From Atherix ibis (taxonomy: Eukaryota > Arthropoda > Insecta > Diptera > Athericidae), in contig OY282605.1 of NCBI GenBank assembly GCA_958298945.1, positions 120,524,267-120,588,266 on the forward strand: a stretch of DNA of 64,000 nucleotides, read 5' to 3'. The notes under the pieces are model-generated. The model saw only the letters and a list, made by a program, of their open reading frames with translations. It did not search any database and was not told the origin of the DNA. This document shows positions 24,082-37,112 of the stretch, piece after piece. The number at the start of each line of letters is the position of its first letter. Position 1 is the first letter of the stretch. Made by a program: the position numbers and the translations under genes.

Positions 24082-26030
24082 ACATAAAAATTCACTTTTC
24101 CTAAAATATTTTCTTTTTTCAACAAATTTTAACCATAAAATAATGTTCATATCTCAAATAAGATAGAATTAAATCAAAACTTTAGTTTATTTAATTTGTG
24201 TGGATAAAAAATATTTTAAATTTAAATGTTATATTTAATCAAAATAAAATCAATTCAATTTATTTGATTTTGAACGGAAAAGAAGGCAGAAGCGTAGGTG
24301 ATTTGTAGACGCAAAAAAATCTTAACCATACTTTTACTATATTTTTTTTTTGTTATGTTTTTAAGAAAAATCCTATTTAAAATTATCAATTTTTTTTTTA
24401 ATTTTTAATTATTGTTTATAAAATTTATATATTTAATCTTAAAAGTACAAAAAAAGGGGCAAAAATATTGTATCTTCAAAGAGGACAGTTCTTCTTTTTG
24501 AAAAATCTTAAAAAAATTTAAGATAATTTCTTTTCTTTTTTTTTAAATATTACATAACAATATATTTTTAGAATTTCTGCTTTTTGTGTTCCCGTATTTT
24601 ACAATATTTTATTAAATAAACCTTTTTATGTTAAAATATATTTTTTTTTTTTGGAAAGAAAAAACATTTTAAAATATTTATTTTTTTAATATTTCATCTA
24701 AAAAAAATTTCAAATATGTTATGGGGAAAGGGGAGAGTCGGTTGGTTGATTTTATTCTGCTTACCTTACCAACACAGATTTATAAGTCGAATTTATTAAA
24801 TTATCAAAACGCATTTTTTTAACTTTTGACCAAAAAAAACTACAAAATTAAAGAACTCTAATTTTTATTATTGATACCAGACAGCCGTTAAGGTTAATAA
24901 ATTATTTTATATAATTTTTCTTTAAATAAAACGAAACCATTCTAATATACCTATCTCACTTATGACCTTATAAATTTGGTCTTCTTTTTTTCATTGTTCA
25001 TTTAACACGTGACAGGTGTGTATTCAAAACACCTGCTCGAGTCAAGAAGTATATACGCTTCTGCGTTCAAGTTCCTTCTCAGAAAGTTTTGCCAAAAATA
25101 ATTTCGTTTTTAACAAAAAAATACCTCCTTTTGAGAACTAACACTCTTTAAATAAATATTTTTTACCATAATTTATTAAAACGTTTATTTTTTTTTAAAC
25201 TCGATTTTAATTTTATTCAATTTTCGTTGTTTTTAAATCTTGTTTCAACTTTAAAAATTAATTTTAAAAATATTTGCTTTAAAAAGAAAGGTGAAATAAT
25301 TTTCAATAAAAATATAGGGTGTTCTTTTTAGGGGAAAAAAACTATTTTTTAAAAATCGAACTTTTTTTTTCATACTCATATTTAAGGCTATTTTTTTTCA
25401 TACTCATATTTAAAGCTATAGTTGGAGCAATTTTTAGTTTGTTTATCCAAAGACTGGTCGTGTTTTCTTTATTATTCTTTATTAAATTTTTAAAAAGAAA
25501 TATTACAAATAAAAGTGTCATCTATAAAAAAAAAAAAAATTCTTTAAATTAATTTTAAAAGAAAAATCAACAACAAAAAAAATAAGTGTGGACACAAAAT
25601 TAAAACCAAAAAAGTTAACAATTTAAATTGAGCTTTTTATAAAATCCTATATCGAAGCTCAATGTCATAATATTATCGGATAATTTCGTATCATAAAATA
25701 AATCTTAATTATAATTTATTATTAATATGTTTTTTTTTTACCAAAATGTTCAGTAAAACTTTTCCATCCCAAAAAAAAAAATACCACAAGGCCGTTTTTA
25801 TGGATTACCACAAGGCTGTGTCATTTGTCCAATAATAGTCTTGGATTATAGAAGTTTGTTCATATCTCTGGAGGATAGTTCGGATAGTAATAAGCATAGA
25901 TAATGTTTCTTCTTTCTTTTTATATTAACATGTTCATTTTGTAGGCGTCTTTTGTAAGAAACAAAATGAATTTATTTTTAAAAAATTCTAACGGAAAAAT
26001 GACAGAAAAAGTTTCTTTTTTTAAAGAGGT
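24082..26030. other. AT-rich non-coding DNA
   Basis: A/T homopolymer-rich. A short direct repeat (TTTTCATACTCATATTTAA, twice) lies at 25366-25420. No gene recognised. Confidence 0.5.
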
Positions 26031-26085
26031 CCCATAGTCGTGGCGCTACAGAATGGCCTTTGGCTCCTATCTCAGACACCGGTCC
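26031..26085 (+). repeat. dispersed repeat copy 1
   Basis: About 50 bp (CATAGTCGTGGCGCTACAGA and following) match, in inverted orientation, 39222-39280, and less closely 53763-53812. It is probably a remnant of an old interspersed element of unknown class. Confidence 0.7.
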
Positions 26086-26114
26086 AAAAGTGTGGGTAAC
26101 ATAATCACTAGTGT

Positions 26115-26290
26115 GAAAAGGCCCATTTAATGTAAAATATACTGAAAGGGTCTATTTGTTGATAGCAAATATACTGAGAAGGTCCATTTGATGTCAAATA
26201 TACTGAGAAGATCCATTTGATGTCAAATTTACTGAGGAGGCCCTTTTGATGTCAATATAATACTGAGAGCCCATTTGATATCACATACAG
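26115..26290. repeat. short tandem repeat, ~35-bp unit
   Basis: The unit CTGAGAAGGTCCATTTGATG followed by TCAAATATA recurs about four to five times with small changes (AAGGTCC, AAGATCC, GAGGCCC, GAGCCC). It is non-coding. Confidence 0.8.
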
Positions 26291-27135
26291 ATCCAAATTT
26301 TAGGTAATCCTTTTTTTTATAAGCGGTTAACTGATTGTATTTAAATTATGAGACTATTTTTATTGTAGTTTTTCTTTAAAAAAAAATAATAAAATTAGAA
26401 ACACCAAATCTCTGTTAATTTAACTTAAAATCGTATAATTTTCATAAAATTTAACCATAAAAATAAAACTTCTTTTTTAACAAAAAATAAATATATAAAA
26501 AAAAATGTTTTAACGAATTTCCAATAAATTTGGGATTATAAAAAATATTTACCAATAAATGAAAATTTCAATAAAAGTAATTTTATTAAAAACAAGCTCT
26601 TTAAAAAAATTTACAACAAAAAAACAAAATGCAAATAACAAAACACAAACAGAAAATATATTTAGATTTGGTTTAAATCTGGCAACATTGCTTTTATCAG
26701 AACACCAATGGTAACAACACAACAAAACAACACAGATAGCCAGTCCCGCATTTGTACAATATTAAATTGCAAATAAATGGTCTCACACAAATTACAGTAG
26801 GGGATTAAATTAAGTGCTGCACTTTTGTAGAATTAATCATAATTTTGTTATTTTTTTTTTTTTTTTTTGTAAATTTGTTTGGGTTTTTCTTCCTGGTATG
26901 GTAACTAACCGATAATAAATTGAATTGAATTAAATTGAAATAAATAAGTTGGTGGTGTTGTGGATGAGGAAATGATTATGGTTTTTGGGAGAGGCATGTC
27001 GGATGAGGAAGAAAGTAGTTTTTATTAAGAGATGAGAATTTAAAAGAGAGAAAATTTAATAAGCTTTAATTTGTTAAAGGAGACAAAGAAAAGTTTATAG
27101 TAAAAGTAAACAACTAACAAATAAAATAATTAAAA
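26291..27135. other. AT-rich non-coding DNA
   Basis: Nothing recognised apart from A-rich runs and a T run near 26850-26869. Confidence 0.5.
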
Positions 27136-27139
27136 TTCA

Positions 27140-28075
27140 AATTATTCCCTGATCTTTTTAAGTATTTGATTTTCAAATGTCGAGATAAACGCTGGTTTAT
27201 CGCCATAGACAAGTGACTTCACGTAGCCTCATAAAAAATAGCCTAGGGTTGTCAAATTACACGATCTAGGCGGCCACAACAACAGTCCGCGACTTGAGAT
27301 AAATTGCTCACCGAACTCATCTTTCAATAGGTCCATTGTTTCACGTGCTGTGTCTCGCATGTAGCGCCATCTTGTTGAAACCACATGTCGACCAGATGGA
27401 CTTCTTGCATTTTTTGGCAAAAAAAAAAATTTGACATCATCAAGGGATAGCGGGCGCCATTAACGGTAACGTTGCGGCCAGCGTTATCTTTAAAGAATAA
27501 TTCCATCAAACAGTGCATTTTTCTGTGTGCAATGACAGTTCTTGTTTAGCTTGTGGTTTTTCATCGACCAAATGCGACAATTTTGCTTATTCACATACCC
27601 ATTCAACCAGAAATTTGCTTCGTCTCTGAACGAAATTTTTTGGTAAAATTGTTCTAAAGACCACTCACCGAAAATTTGACTGTTTGACAGATCATTCAGC
27701 ATCAGTACTTGCACGAGCTGTATTTTATCAGCTTACAAAACCACGATCATAGTCGAGTAACACAATCCCAATTGCTGTGAACGGCGACGTATGGACAATT
27801 CGGGGTCTTTACCAACACAGGACGCTACGGCAGAAATATTTTCCTTTGTACGGTCCTCTCTACGCACACTGGTTGTTGGTTTGATGTCCAATAGCGTAAA
27901 ATTACTGCGAAATTTTGTCACTATGACTTGAATTGGTTGCTCAGTACTAAGTCGATTATGCCAAACATAAAATGTTCAAAGTGCGCAAAACACATTTTTT
28001 ACAGAGCACAAATTTTGATAATAAAATTCAATAATTTGTAAGCGCTGTTGGGGTGTAAGTCTTTCCATGATGAAA
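27140..28075 (-). pseudogene. DD41D-type (rosa/visitor-like) Tc1/mariner transposase pseudogene
   Basis: Reading minus from about 28070 the N-terminus is MERLTPQQRLQIIEFYYQNL, followed by an HTH region containing RRRSQQLGL. The first catalytic Asp block survives as RDEANFWLNGYVNKQNCRIW and the second as MWFQQDGATCE. The third, which in relatives reads DLTPLDYFLW 41 residues after the second Asp, is here NLTTLGYFL, so the Asp is replaced by Gly. Several frameshifts split it into four frames. Terminal repeats could not be placed. Confidence 0.85.
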
Positions 28076-28380
28076 TAAATAGCAATGTGAACTGAGCACT
28101 TTTAACTTTGACACACGTCACGTGTAACGCGTGATCTGTCAAAAATAAAAACGAAACAGTAAAAAAATCACCCGAAAGGAAAAAAATTTATTAAAATAAA
28201 AAATTCTCTGCAATATTTAGTAATTAAGTTGAATCAATAAATTAAACCGAATCGAATTGACCTCTTCTGTGAATGACCCCTTCTCAAGGGTATTTTTTTT
28301 TTATTCGGTGACAGTAGGCAATGTAATCGATTACAAATTCGTAACTGGTAAGGACGAATGCCTTATCATCGGTATTTCAA

Positions 28381-28434
28381 TATGGATTATTACTCTTTCA
28401 AAGGCATGTACCTTTGAAAGAGTAATAATCCATA
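28381..28434. repeat. perfect 24-bp inverted repeat with 6-nt loop
   Basis: Arms 28381-28404 and 28411-28434 are exact complements (TATGGATTATTACTCTTTCA at the left), loop CATGTA. Not part of a recognised element. Confidence 0.85.
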
Positions 28435-28554
28435 GTGATTACCTTCTGCATTGCCAGCCACGCATTACTTATTGAGTATCTTGAAGAAATTTCATTCTTC
28501 AATTTTTTGAAGAATTCCGAATTTGAAGGGAATTGGATTACTTAATCGAGTCCC

Positions 28555-29035
28555 AAAGTTCAAGTCCATATGTCCATATTGGTTAAAGTACCGTATTGTA
28601 TTGTAATAGTTTGCTTTTTGTTGTCAGTTTTGGCCTACTGTCTTGCAGTCGTAGTAATTGTTTGTATTGTCCGTTAAGTTCACTTATTTTAGTTTTCGTG
28701 TGAGGCTTCCAGGTTAACCGTTTGTCGAATAGAGGCCAAAGGAGAACGCACACTCTTTTTTTTTGTAGAATATTCCTGCCGTTTAGTGACATATCATGGA
28801 CCTGTTCTGGGTGGAGTGTGAAAGTAATATGAGCACTTTTTTTGCTCATTCATCTACACTCTCCACTTTTTGAACCAGGTTTCTAAGGAGTGGATGTGAT
28901 TTTGTAGGATTTTGATGGCTATGGAAGGATCTTTGCGATGTGCAAGGAAGGCTGTGTCGTCAGCATATGTTGCGGTAAGAATATCGCTGTGACAAGGAAT
29001 ATCATGGGTGAAGCCGGTCCCGTCAAATAGCTTCG
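28555..29035 (-). pseudogene. Jockey-like non-LTR retrotransposon, reverse transcriptase fragment
   Basis: On the minus strand the translation shows DILTATYADDTAFLAHRKDP, which holds the YADD active-site box of reverse transcriptase. After an in-frame TAG (near 28850) it continues KKSAHITFTLHPEQ, LNGRNI, RLTWKPHTKTK and LTTKSKLLQYN, as in the thumb region of Jockey-clade elements. Only about 160 codons remain. The 5' part, the endonuclease and the 3' tail are missing. Confidence 0.88.
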
Positions 29036-29039
29036 GAAA

Positions 29040-30904
29040 AATAACTATTTATAAATAAATAATAGACATACTAAATAAAACAGATATTACAATTTTTTTT
29101 TTTATTAGAGGAGTTGGTGAAATTTCTCTTTTTTGTGGATCTGCAACAAATTGTTTAACTGTATTTACGCAAATATAATTTTTGTCATTCCTAATCAAAT
29201 GCCGTAAATGATGATCGCTTATAGTTGTCATTTCAACAACCTTTAATTAATCATCAAACATTTTTTTTCCTGATTGTTTTTTTTTAATTATTACCGTGCT
29301 GGGTGCGGTGCTAGAAATATTGTTACTGCTTGTTTTCAAGCTAGATAGAAGCGGTTCTTTTTTTCGTGCTAGTTTTGCTGCTGATTTTAACGAGAACCAA
29401 TGAGAAAACGTTTATTTTGTGATTAGACCACAATTCGGACTGAAAATGAAAAACCTCATGCAGTTGCCATTGTCAACATTTTAAAACCGTTTTAAATTTA
29501 CAGTTGCAGTTCAAGTGTTGCCATACTTTTCAGTATTTTATCATGTGAGACGATTGATTTGAAAACAATCAGCAAATATAGCAGGCAAACAAGCGTCATG
29601 TGCAGATTTGTAACAGTGGTTAACTTTGCTGGCTCGTTAGTTGAAAAATTTTGACAGACAAATGTGGCTGACGAATCTGTTAATTTTTACGGCATGACTG
29701 TGACATTTAACATTTTAGTTCATCAATCACGTCACTCATGCCATACTTCCACTGTATTCGCTCTAGAAAGAACGTTTTTTTTTCTTCTAGTGATTAATTT
29801 TCTACAACCAAATTAGTGATTTATAATTTAAAAAAATTTTAAGCACTTTATTTAGGCATATTTATTTGTATAAAATCCATTTTTTTTACTATAGGAAATC
29901 GCCATTTTTTTAAACGTAATATTTTTGTTATTTAATTATATATTAATTTTTAGCTATTATTAAGTATAAAAAAAAATCTTGGTTTTATTTAATATATTTG
30001 AATAGATAAGCTTGATAAGATTCATTAATGTACCTACATTTTTTTTTTTGTTGATAATCGTATTTGGAGATTTTATATCAAAACTGGAATTTTTGATTTT
30101 TTGAATTATCGTTTTTATGTGCTATTACGCATTGTGTGAAGCAAAAATGCCATCTGTCAATGTGTAAAATTTGGGTGTGACTGACTGTTTCTGTCAAAAA
30201 TTTGAAGTTATCCGCCATTAAGAAATTAAAAGTTGGCTGACTGACCGTCTAATAGCCTGATTTTTGGGTCAGCCATCGTCAGTAACTTTGGTAAAATTGT
30301 CTGACGGTAGCTAATGGCTGGCTGTAAACTTCGTCAGCCAAAATTGGATTGCATTTATTTTTGGAAAGTAAAGTTTTAGGGGGTTTCTGTTGTAATAATA
30401 ACAGAGCCTAGAAGGTCTGAAATTTTATAAAATAATTTTTTTCTACAGAAAGAATAATTAGTTCCTTAAAATAATTGAAAGCTTTTGGTAATTATTAGAA
30501 TTTAGACGGAAAAAAATAGTAAAACCTTCAACAATGGATCGCCCCCAACCAATAAAACCAACACGTGCAAGTATTGGCAATGATATATTATCGAACGAAT
30601 CACCTTTCAAATTTTTTCTTTCATTTTTTTCTCTTTTTGAAGTTTTTTTTTGACCTCCAAAAAATCAGCAAATTTGGTCTTTTTTTTTTGAGAAAAAAAA
30701 ACAAAAAAAAACCAAGTTTCCTTTCAACGATCGTTTATTTGTTGACAAGCTCTCCAATGTTAAGTGCACCGCGCATTTTCTTTAAGAAAAATTAACATTA
30801 TCGTAGTGTATATGTACTAAGATTGACCTTGGAGTATTGTGTCTGCTTGTCTGACGGTAAATGAAAACTTCAGGGTGCTTCTTACTAAAATGAAAATGTT
30901 TGTA
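29040..30904. other. non-coding with TGGCTGAC/GTCAGCCA words
   Basis: Unique sequence. The words GGCTGAC, GTCAGCCA and CTGACGG recur in both orientations at 29660-29700 and 30225-30345, which may reflect a decayed inverted-repeat element. No ORF is recognised. Confidence 0.4.
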
Positions 30905-31570
30905 GATGTACAGTAGATGCCTTTATCCGAGGAAATAAATTAAACAAAATCAATTTTATATCAAAACTCCTGTTACAAATATTTAAAAAAATGCATTCAT
31001 CTGAGGAAAATAAATTAAATAAAATCAATTTTATAACAAAACTCCTCCCGCAAATATTTAAAAAAAATGCCTTTATTTGAGGAAATAAATTAAATAAAAT
31101 CAAAATCAATTTTTAACAAAACTCCTCCCGCAAATATTTAAAAAAAAATGCCTTTATCTGAGAAAATAAATTAAACAAAATCAATTTTATAACAAAACTC
31201 CTGTTACAAATATTTAAAAAAAAGCCTTTATCTGAGGAAATAAATTAAATAAAATCATTTAAAAAAAAATGCCTTTATCTGAGAAAATAATTTAAACAAA
31301 ATCAATTTTATATCAAAACTTCTGTTACAATAAAAAATGTCCAGCTGAGCAAATAAATTAAACAAAATCAATTTTATAACAAAACTCCTGTTACAAATAT
31401 TTAAAACAATGCCTTTATCTGAGGAAATAAATGAAATAAAATTAGTTTTATAACAAAACTCCTGTTACAAATATTTTAGAAAATGCCTTTAATCTGAGCA
31501 AATAAATTAAACCAAATCAAAATCAGTTTTATATCAAAACTCCTGTTAAAAATATTTTAGAAAATGAACA
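30905..31570. repeat. minisatellite, ~76-bp unit, about eight to nine copies
   Basis: The unit ATGCCTTTATCTGAGGAAAT followed by AAATTAAA, CAATTTTATA and CAAAACTCCTGTTACAAATA recurs at about 30915, 30990, 31067, 31148, 31223, 31269 (shortened), 31335, 31409 and 31485. Copies differ by small substitutions and deletions. It is non-coding. Confidence 0.9.
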
Positions 31571-33955
31571 TGAATTTAACAATTATGTTTTTCATATTTT
31601 TTTAAATATTTGGACTTAGGAGCTTATGGGAATTATAAATTTTTTTTTTTTTATTATAAAACAGTAAACTGCAAAATTTTATATTTTTTATGAAGGAATA
31701 TTTTTATTTAAAAACTTTTTTTTTTATTGTAAATTAAGGATAATTTTTAATAAAAATGATCGCAGAAGAAACCCGAAAATAAATCTTTAAAAAAAAAGTG
31801 GAGCATACATTATGGAAGGAGGCGGGCGGGTTTTTTAACGGCAACATTTTTATAAAATTAAAATAAAATGTTGATTTTTTTTTTATAGAAAACAATTATG
31901 GAATATTTTACATAAATTCTGAGCACGTTGACACTGTTTTTTCACCATTATTATTCTTCCCTTCCACCTCTTCCTCCTCACTTACAGGCTACTTTTAATA
32001 TTTTTACCAAAATGATTTTAATTTGTAGAGATCAGTTATTAAAAACCATTAAAAATTTAATAAAATAGACAACAAAAAATTAGTTTTTTTTAAATAAATT
32101 TTTTGGCCAAAAAAAATATCCTAAAAAAGTAGTTTTTGAAAAAATATTGTTGCAGGGGGAATAAGGGTATGAGATAAAAATTTATAAATACTAAAATTCT
32201 AAACAATTAAAAAAAAAATGTGTAAAATTGCAATTATCTAAAAAAAAAAAATTCTAAAAATTTGAGGTTATAGGGAATTATAAATTTTTTGACGAATAAA
32301 AAAAATATTAATTAAAAATACTATAAATGTTTTAAATAAAAATTGCAGTTAATTAAAGAAATGATAAAGAAGAAAAGATTATAGTAGCACATTTTTGTAT
32401 GCCACTGTAACACGATTTGGTAGTCATTCTGTTTTCTTTCTTGTTTTACCACCTCTCTATGCTGTGCGCCATATCTATAAATATATTATATCAAGAGCCC
32501 ATATGTGTTTGGGCATCTATAGTTAAACGGCTAACGATGAGATGCGTATATGTATTAATGTGAGTTATATAACGAAGCATATACGATGTATTTTGTTTGT
32601 TTTTTTTTTACTTTAGATGGCATTTACGGAAGAGTCGAATTTACGAAAACTGTGTGAGGTTAGGTTTGTGTTCTATGGCTAAGAAAGAGATAGTAAGCAA
32701 CAAGATCTGAGTGTGTAAAAGGAATGGTGGAAAGTTTTAGCTGGTGTGGATTGATTTGTGTTTTAGGGACGCTCAACGTGTGTGTGTGTGTATGTATGTA
32801 TGGATGTATGTATGCATGCAATGATGTTGGGTTAGTGGGGAAAATTGAAGAAGAAAAAAATCACTTTTTCTTTGCAAGAGAAGATAAAATGTTGCTTTTG
32901 CTGGCGGTGGCATTTGGGTGTGTGCGCATACGCATGTTGATTTTGTCAACAAAATTTTGAATGTGGGCAATTTATTAATTTCATGTTTTTCATTATTTTT
33001 ATTTAATAGTTTTTTTTTTGTGGGAATATTTAACTGTTTTGTTAATAATATACTACGATTTGCCGACATATTTTTTTTTTGCTTATGAAAAAGTTTAAAA
33101 AAAATATTTTCAATAAATAATTGGGTTGAAATTTTATAAAAAACCTATCGTTTTTGTTTTATTTCCATTTTTTTCTAATAGGGGTTGGCAGGTGGACTGT
33201 AAAATCACTTTTAGGTAGGCTAATAAAGTAAAGCTTTTTATATTGTTCGCACACTGATTGTTTTGTTGTCGATAGTACTGCGCACTTGCTCTCTCGTGTA
33301 TTGCTTATATTGCTGCTCATTAAAGTGACTCTGCATTTTTTCTTTCTCTCTCTCTCTTTCTCTCTCTCTCTTTCTCTCTGAATCGAGAATCATTGACAAT
33401 AATTTTTTTGTTGTTGTTATTCAATTTGCAATTATCGACAATTGAATAATAAATATTCATAAAAATTTGAACAATTTGGGGAATATGCGGGAGAATATTT
33501 CTTTGTATTATGAATTGTGTTTTTAGGTTAGGGGTCTATTAAATAATTTTCCAATAGTTTTTGTTATTTTTTTTTAAGAAAATTAATTTTATTTTAAAAA
33601 AAAACTGGTTGTATTTCTTTTTCAAATAAATTAAATGTTGAATAAATGTTCTAAATTTCGAAATAGTAAATATTGTTGCTTCGGAAATTCCCGCCAAAAA
33701 GTTTTTTTTGTGTTTAAATTTTTTTTTTTAAATTACGCAAAATTTTATAAACTGAAATGAAAAAATTCTTTAGTATCTAAAAATGTAGTAATTTTTTTCC
33801 AAACAGTTCAGTGTATGAGGTATGACATTTTTTTTCATCTTAAATTTGCTTACTATTATTCCCTTTTAGAAATTTTTTATTATCTCATTAAAAAACATTA
33901 ATTAGCAGCGTTTCCAATCTAGAAATCTTTCAGTCAAATCAAAGGCCTGTGATAT
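31571..33955. other. non-coding DNA with microsatellites
   Basis: AT-rich, with a GC-richer patch at 32380-33370. A TG/GTAT microsatellite lies at 32778-32822 and a CT-rich one at 33345-33380. The ORFs at 32724-32960 and 32773-33069 are driven by these simple repeats and are not called genes. Confidence 0.5.
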
Positions 33956-33961
33956 TAGTTA

Positions 33962-34948
33962 GTCGAAAAAGTTAGTGGTGTTTTCCAACAGGTGGGTGTA
34001 AAAATACTAGATGTGCGTTTTAATAAAAGGTGACACTTATTAGCTTTATGTAGCACAAAACTTATTTCATTCAAATCGGTATAGTGTATCAAAAGTTATT
34101 CAAGCTTAAAAATGGACCAGAATAAAGAGAAAAGTGCTGGAAATTTCGATGTCGAAGATGAGTCCCGTTCTGGTTAAGAACATTGCCCATGAATTAAAAA
34201 TTCATTATTAAACTGTTTTAAATCATTTGCCAAAGGATGGGTTAAAATAGATAATCGATTTTTGGGTGCCACGTCAATTAAACGTGAAAAACTACATTGC
34301 GGAAGCGTAATGAAATCGAGCCATTTCTGAAGCGAATCATAATTGGGGATGAAAAATGAGTGAATATCGTTCGAAAGAGATTTAAACGATCATAAACAAT
34401 TTCAAAGCCAGGATTGTTGGTTAATAAGATGTACTGTGCGTATGGTGGGACTGGAAGGGAATTTTTCATTGTGAAATGCTACCCTTCGGTCAAACTGTTA
34501 ACTCGGTACTCTACTATGAGCAACTCGAGAGATTACGCCAAGCGATTCAGAGAAAACAACCAGAATTGATCAATAGGAATGGTGTCGTCTTCCCCCACGA
34601 TAACAGTCGACCTTAGACATCTTTGATGACTAACCAAAAATTTGGACAGCATGGCTGGGAAGTTTTAATTCATTCACCGTATACTCATGACACAACACCC
34701 TCAGTCTACGACTTGTTACAATTCCTACCGATCTCTTTTAATGGAACAAAGTTGTGGCTTCAAGAGGCCTGTGAAAACCACTTGATTCAGTTTCTCAACC
34801 AGAAGCCACACGAGTTCTATACTGATAAAATCAAGGCTCTGTCAGAAAAATGGCGAAACATTATCAATAATAATAGAGAATATTTGATTTGAATAACTTG
34901 ATTTACACTTTGATTCAAGCTCTAAAAACCCCACGAACTTTTTCGACT
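33962..34948 (+). mobile_element. cecropia-like mariner element, decayed
   Basis: A 987-bp element with ~25-bp TIRs (GTCGAAAAAGTTAGTGGTGT at the left, complement with a few mismatches at the right) flanked by TA (33960-33961, 34949-34950). It is shorter than a complete ~1.3-kb copy because the N-terminal coding part is reduced. Confidence 0.88.
34112..34892 (+). pseudogene. cecropia-like mariner transposase pseudogene
   Basis: Fragments in several frames include MDQNKEKSAGNFDVEDESRS, then VLCVWWDWKGIFHCEMLPFG, QTVNSVLYYEQLERLRQAI and VVFPHDNSRP (second catalytic Asp). The C-terminal half continues QHGWEVLIHSPYTHD, where the usual SPDLAPSDY block is rewritten and the third Asp region is lost, and ends KALSEKWRNIINNNREYL. 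The domain order matches cecropia-subfamily mariners (the family of the SETMAR transposase). Stops and frameshifts are numerous. Confidence 0.88.
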
Positions 34949-34950
34949 AA

Positions 34951-36135
34951 CGATCATATAATTTTAAAATTTAAATTCTTCAAAAAAAAACTACAATTTG
35001 TGGTTGGAAATTATTCAAAAGTTCATTTTCCCACCAAAAATTATATTTGATAATTTTTTACGATTTAAATTCGTGTAAAAAATTTTCCTCCTTTCAGAAT
35101 AAGTAAAAAATTCTTTTTCGTAAATTTCTATGCTTCTGCCGACATGAATTTTTGTTTACTTCGTAATTGTCCCGCCAGTTAAGGGGTCTTAAATAAACAA
35201 GCTCCTTTATGAGATGTTTTTCTTTTTGTAGGCTACATACAAGAGAATAATGTGTTCGTATGTTCACAAAGGTCCCAAAATATTATATTTGCTGGACTGC
35301 CTGCCGCCGAGTGCTATTATTTTCTAGATCAGCTGAAGAAAATTCCACAGCCTTTATTTTTTTTTGTATCTTAATTTTTATTTGGATTTTTAAATTTTTA
35401 TTTAAGATTCAGTAAAACGAAATTTCTCACATTTAAGTTTATGTCTTCCTGTAAATTGTATTATTTAAGAGTCAAAATTTATGTAAAATAAAATCCGCTA
35501 AAAAATAATATTTTTTTAATATCAAAAAATTGTTTTAAAAAAAATGTTTAATAAAAAAAAAAGTTCTTTTTGAATTAATTTAAAATTTAAAAGGAATAAA
35601 TTGAATTTAATTTAAATTTTAAAAAATATTCTTATTTACAAAGAACTTTGTGCGTGTATAGTTGGAAAAGTTGTCAAGGACTACTGGTCATTACTATAGA
35701 ATAGCTTGTTTGTTTGTGCCAGAGGACTTGTTTTTTTTACCCCCTCGTCGATTTTTTTAACCATTTTTCTAATATATAAAGGTAGCATGAAAATCTGTAA
35801 GGACACAATTTGTTTTGAGTTGCTGCTGTAGCACAGCAATAAAATGGGTCATACCACCTTGGTGGTAATTTGTAAAAGGATATTCAATTTGGGCTTTACG
35901 AAGTTAAATTACATTTGCAATTCAGATTTCGGTTAAATTTTCACTTAATTATATTACATAGACTATTAAAAAATTATTTAAATTATCGCACGAAAACTGT
36001 TTGTAGTTTTTGAGTATTTTTTTCGCACATTTCAGTGTATAGTTTGGCCATTACTTAATGGTGGTTGGTTGTTAAATGATAATTTTTTTTGGAATTATCG
36101 GGGTAAAAACGATCTTTTGCGTAAATATCCAACGA
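34951..36135. other. AT-rich non-coding DNA
   Basis: No gene or element recognised. Confidence 0.5.
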
Positions 36136-36139
36136 CGCC

Positions 36140-36420
36140 ACATGGCACGATCTTGAAGGAAAATTTACATTACCAAATCTCAAAACTATGCGTTCTGGAA
36201 ATTGTTCGCGCAATAAAACCAAAATTCTTAAATTTATGTGGTTTGTGGCCGCTGTCTTTTTGGAACCACATATGATCCAGATTAAAATCTTTTAAGTTTA
36301 TGAAAAAAAAGTCTATTGTCATGCGGCCAAAGCGTTTAGAATTCTTAATTTTCAAAGAAATACAGGCCAATGACACTTCATTGGTGGTAATTGTCAACTG
36401 AGAAAGAAAATTTGTTCAAA
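36140..36420 (-). pseudogene. DD41D-type transposase relic
   Basis: The minus strand reads LKDFNLDHMWFQKDSGHKPH, a degraded form of the second-Asp block MWFQQDGATCH of rosa/visitor-like transposases. Flanking sequence resembles the same region of the relics near 45.7 and 53.3 kb. No termini are visible. Confidence 0.6.
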
Positions 36421-36754
36421 AAATCAGTATCCAAAAACTGATGTTTCAGAAGCCAATAAATGACAAATCTTAAACAAAACTAATGCCATCTTGGACAGGG
36501 GACCAATCTTAAACAAAACTTATGTAAATGAGAACTAACTTTTCTCTTATTATTTTGACCAAAAATTTTTTTTGTAAAGAAATTTTTAAACTAATTTAGT
36601 TGTTCTTTTTTTTGTGATTGATCCACAAACAATGCACTTTTTTTTTTTATTTAATAAAAATTTTAATATTTCTGTCAAATCAAAAGAAATGTTTAAAAAA
36701 AATTGTTGGATTTAAATGCGTGCAAAAATATAATTTTAAACTTTCATTTATAGC

Positions 36755-37055
36755 CGTCTGCACATGACGCTATTTTTCGTACTTCTTTTCTTGCTACATT
36801 CGCTACTACTTTTCAGACTGGCTGCAGCGCTTTATTTTGTGATGGTTTTTATGCGCGTTGGCTTCGCAATATACTTTTTTAAAAGTTGGATTTCTAACTG
36901 TGAACAAATGACACATTTAGCGTAGCCCACGTGACCAGATAATGTTTTCTCATTGGTTTTCTTTAAAATAGTAGCAATTTCTGAAATCGAGCTGCGAAAG
37001 TAGTAGCGCCGCAAATAAGAAAAGAAGTACGAAAAGTAGTGTCGTGTAAAGCGGA
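36755..37055. mobile_element. ~300-bp MITE with ~40-bp TIRs, class uncertain
   Basis: The left end (GTCTGCACATGACGCTATTT then TTCGTACTTCTTTTCTT) is mirrored at the right (AAGAAAAGAAGTACGAAAAG then TAGTGTCGTG). The arms are ~80% matched and include a perfect CGTACTTCTTTTCTT core. No clear target duplication was found. The ends differ from the mariner families here; a hAT-like origin is possible but unproven. Confidence 0.65.
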
Positions 37056-37112
37056 CAAAATATCACATTTATAAATTTTTCAAAATGTTCATGTTTAAAC
37101 AAAAATGTTTTA

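Noticed and set aside
32773..33069. 98-codon minus-strand ORF with a Thr/His repeat tail
   Set aside because: The tail derives from the TGTA/TG microsatellite; no domain.
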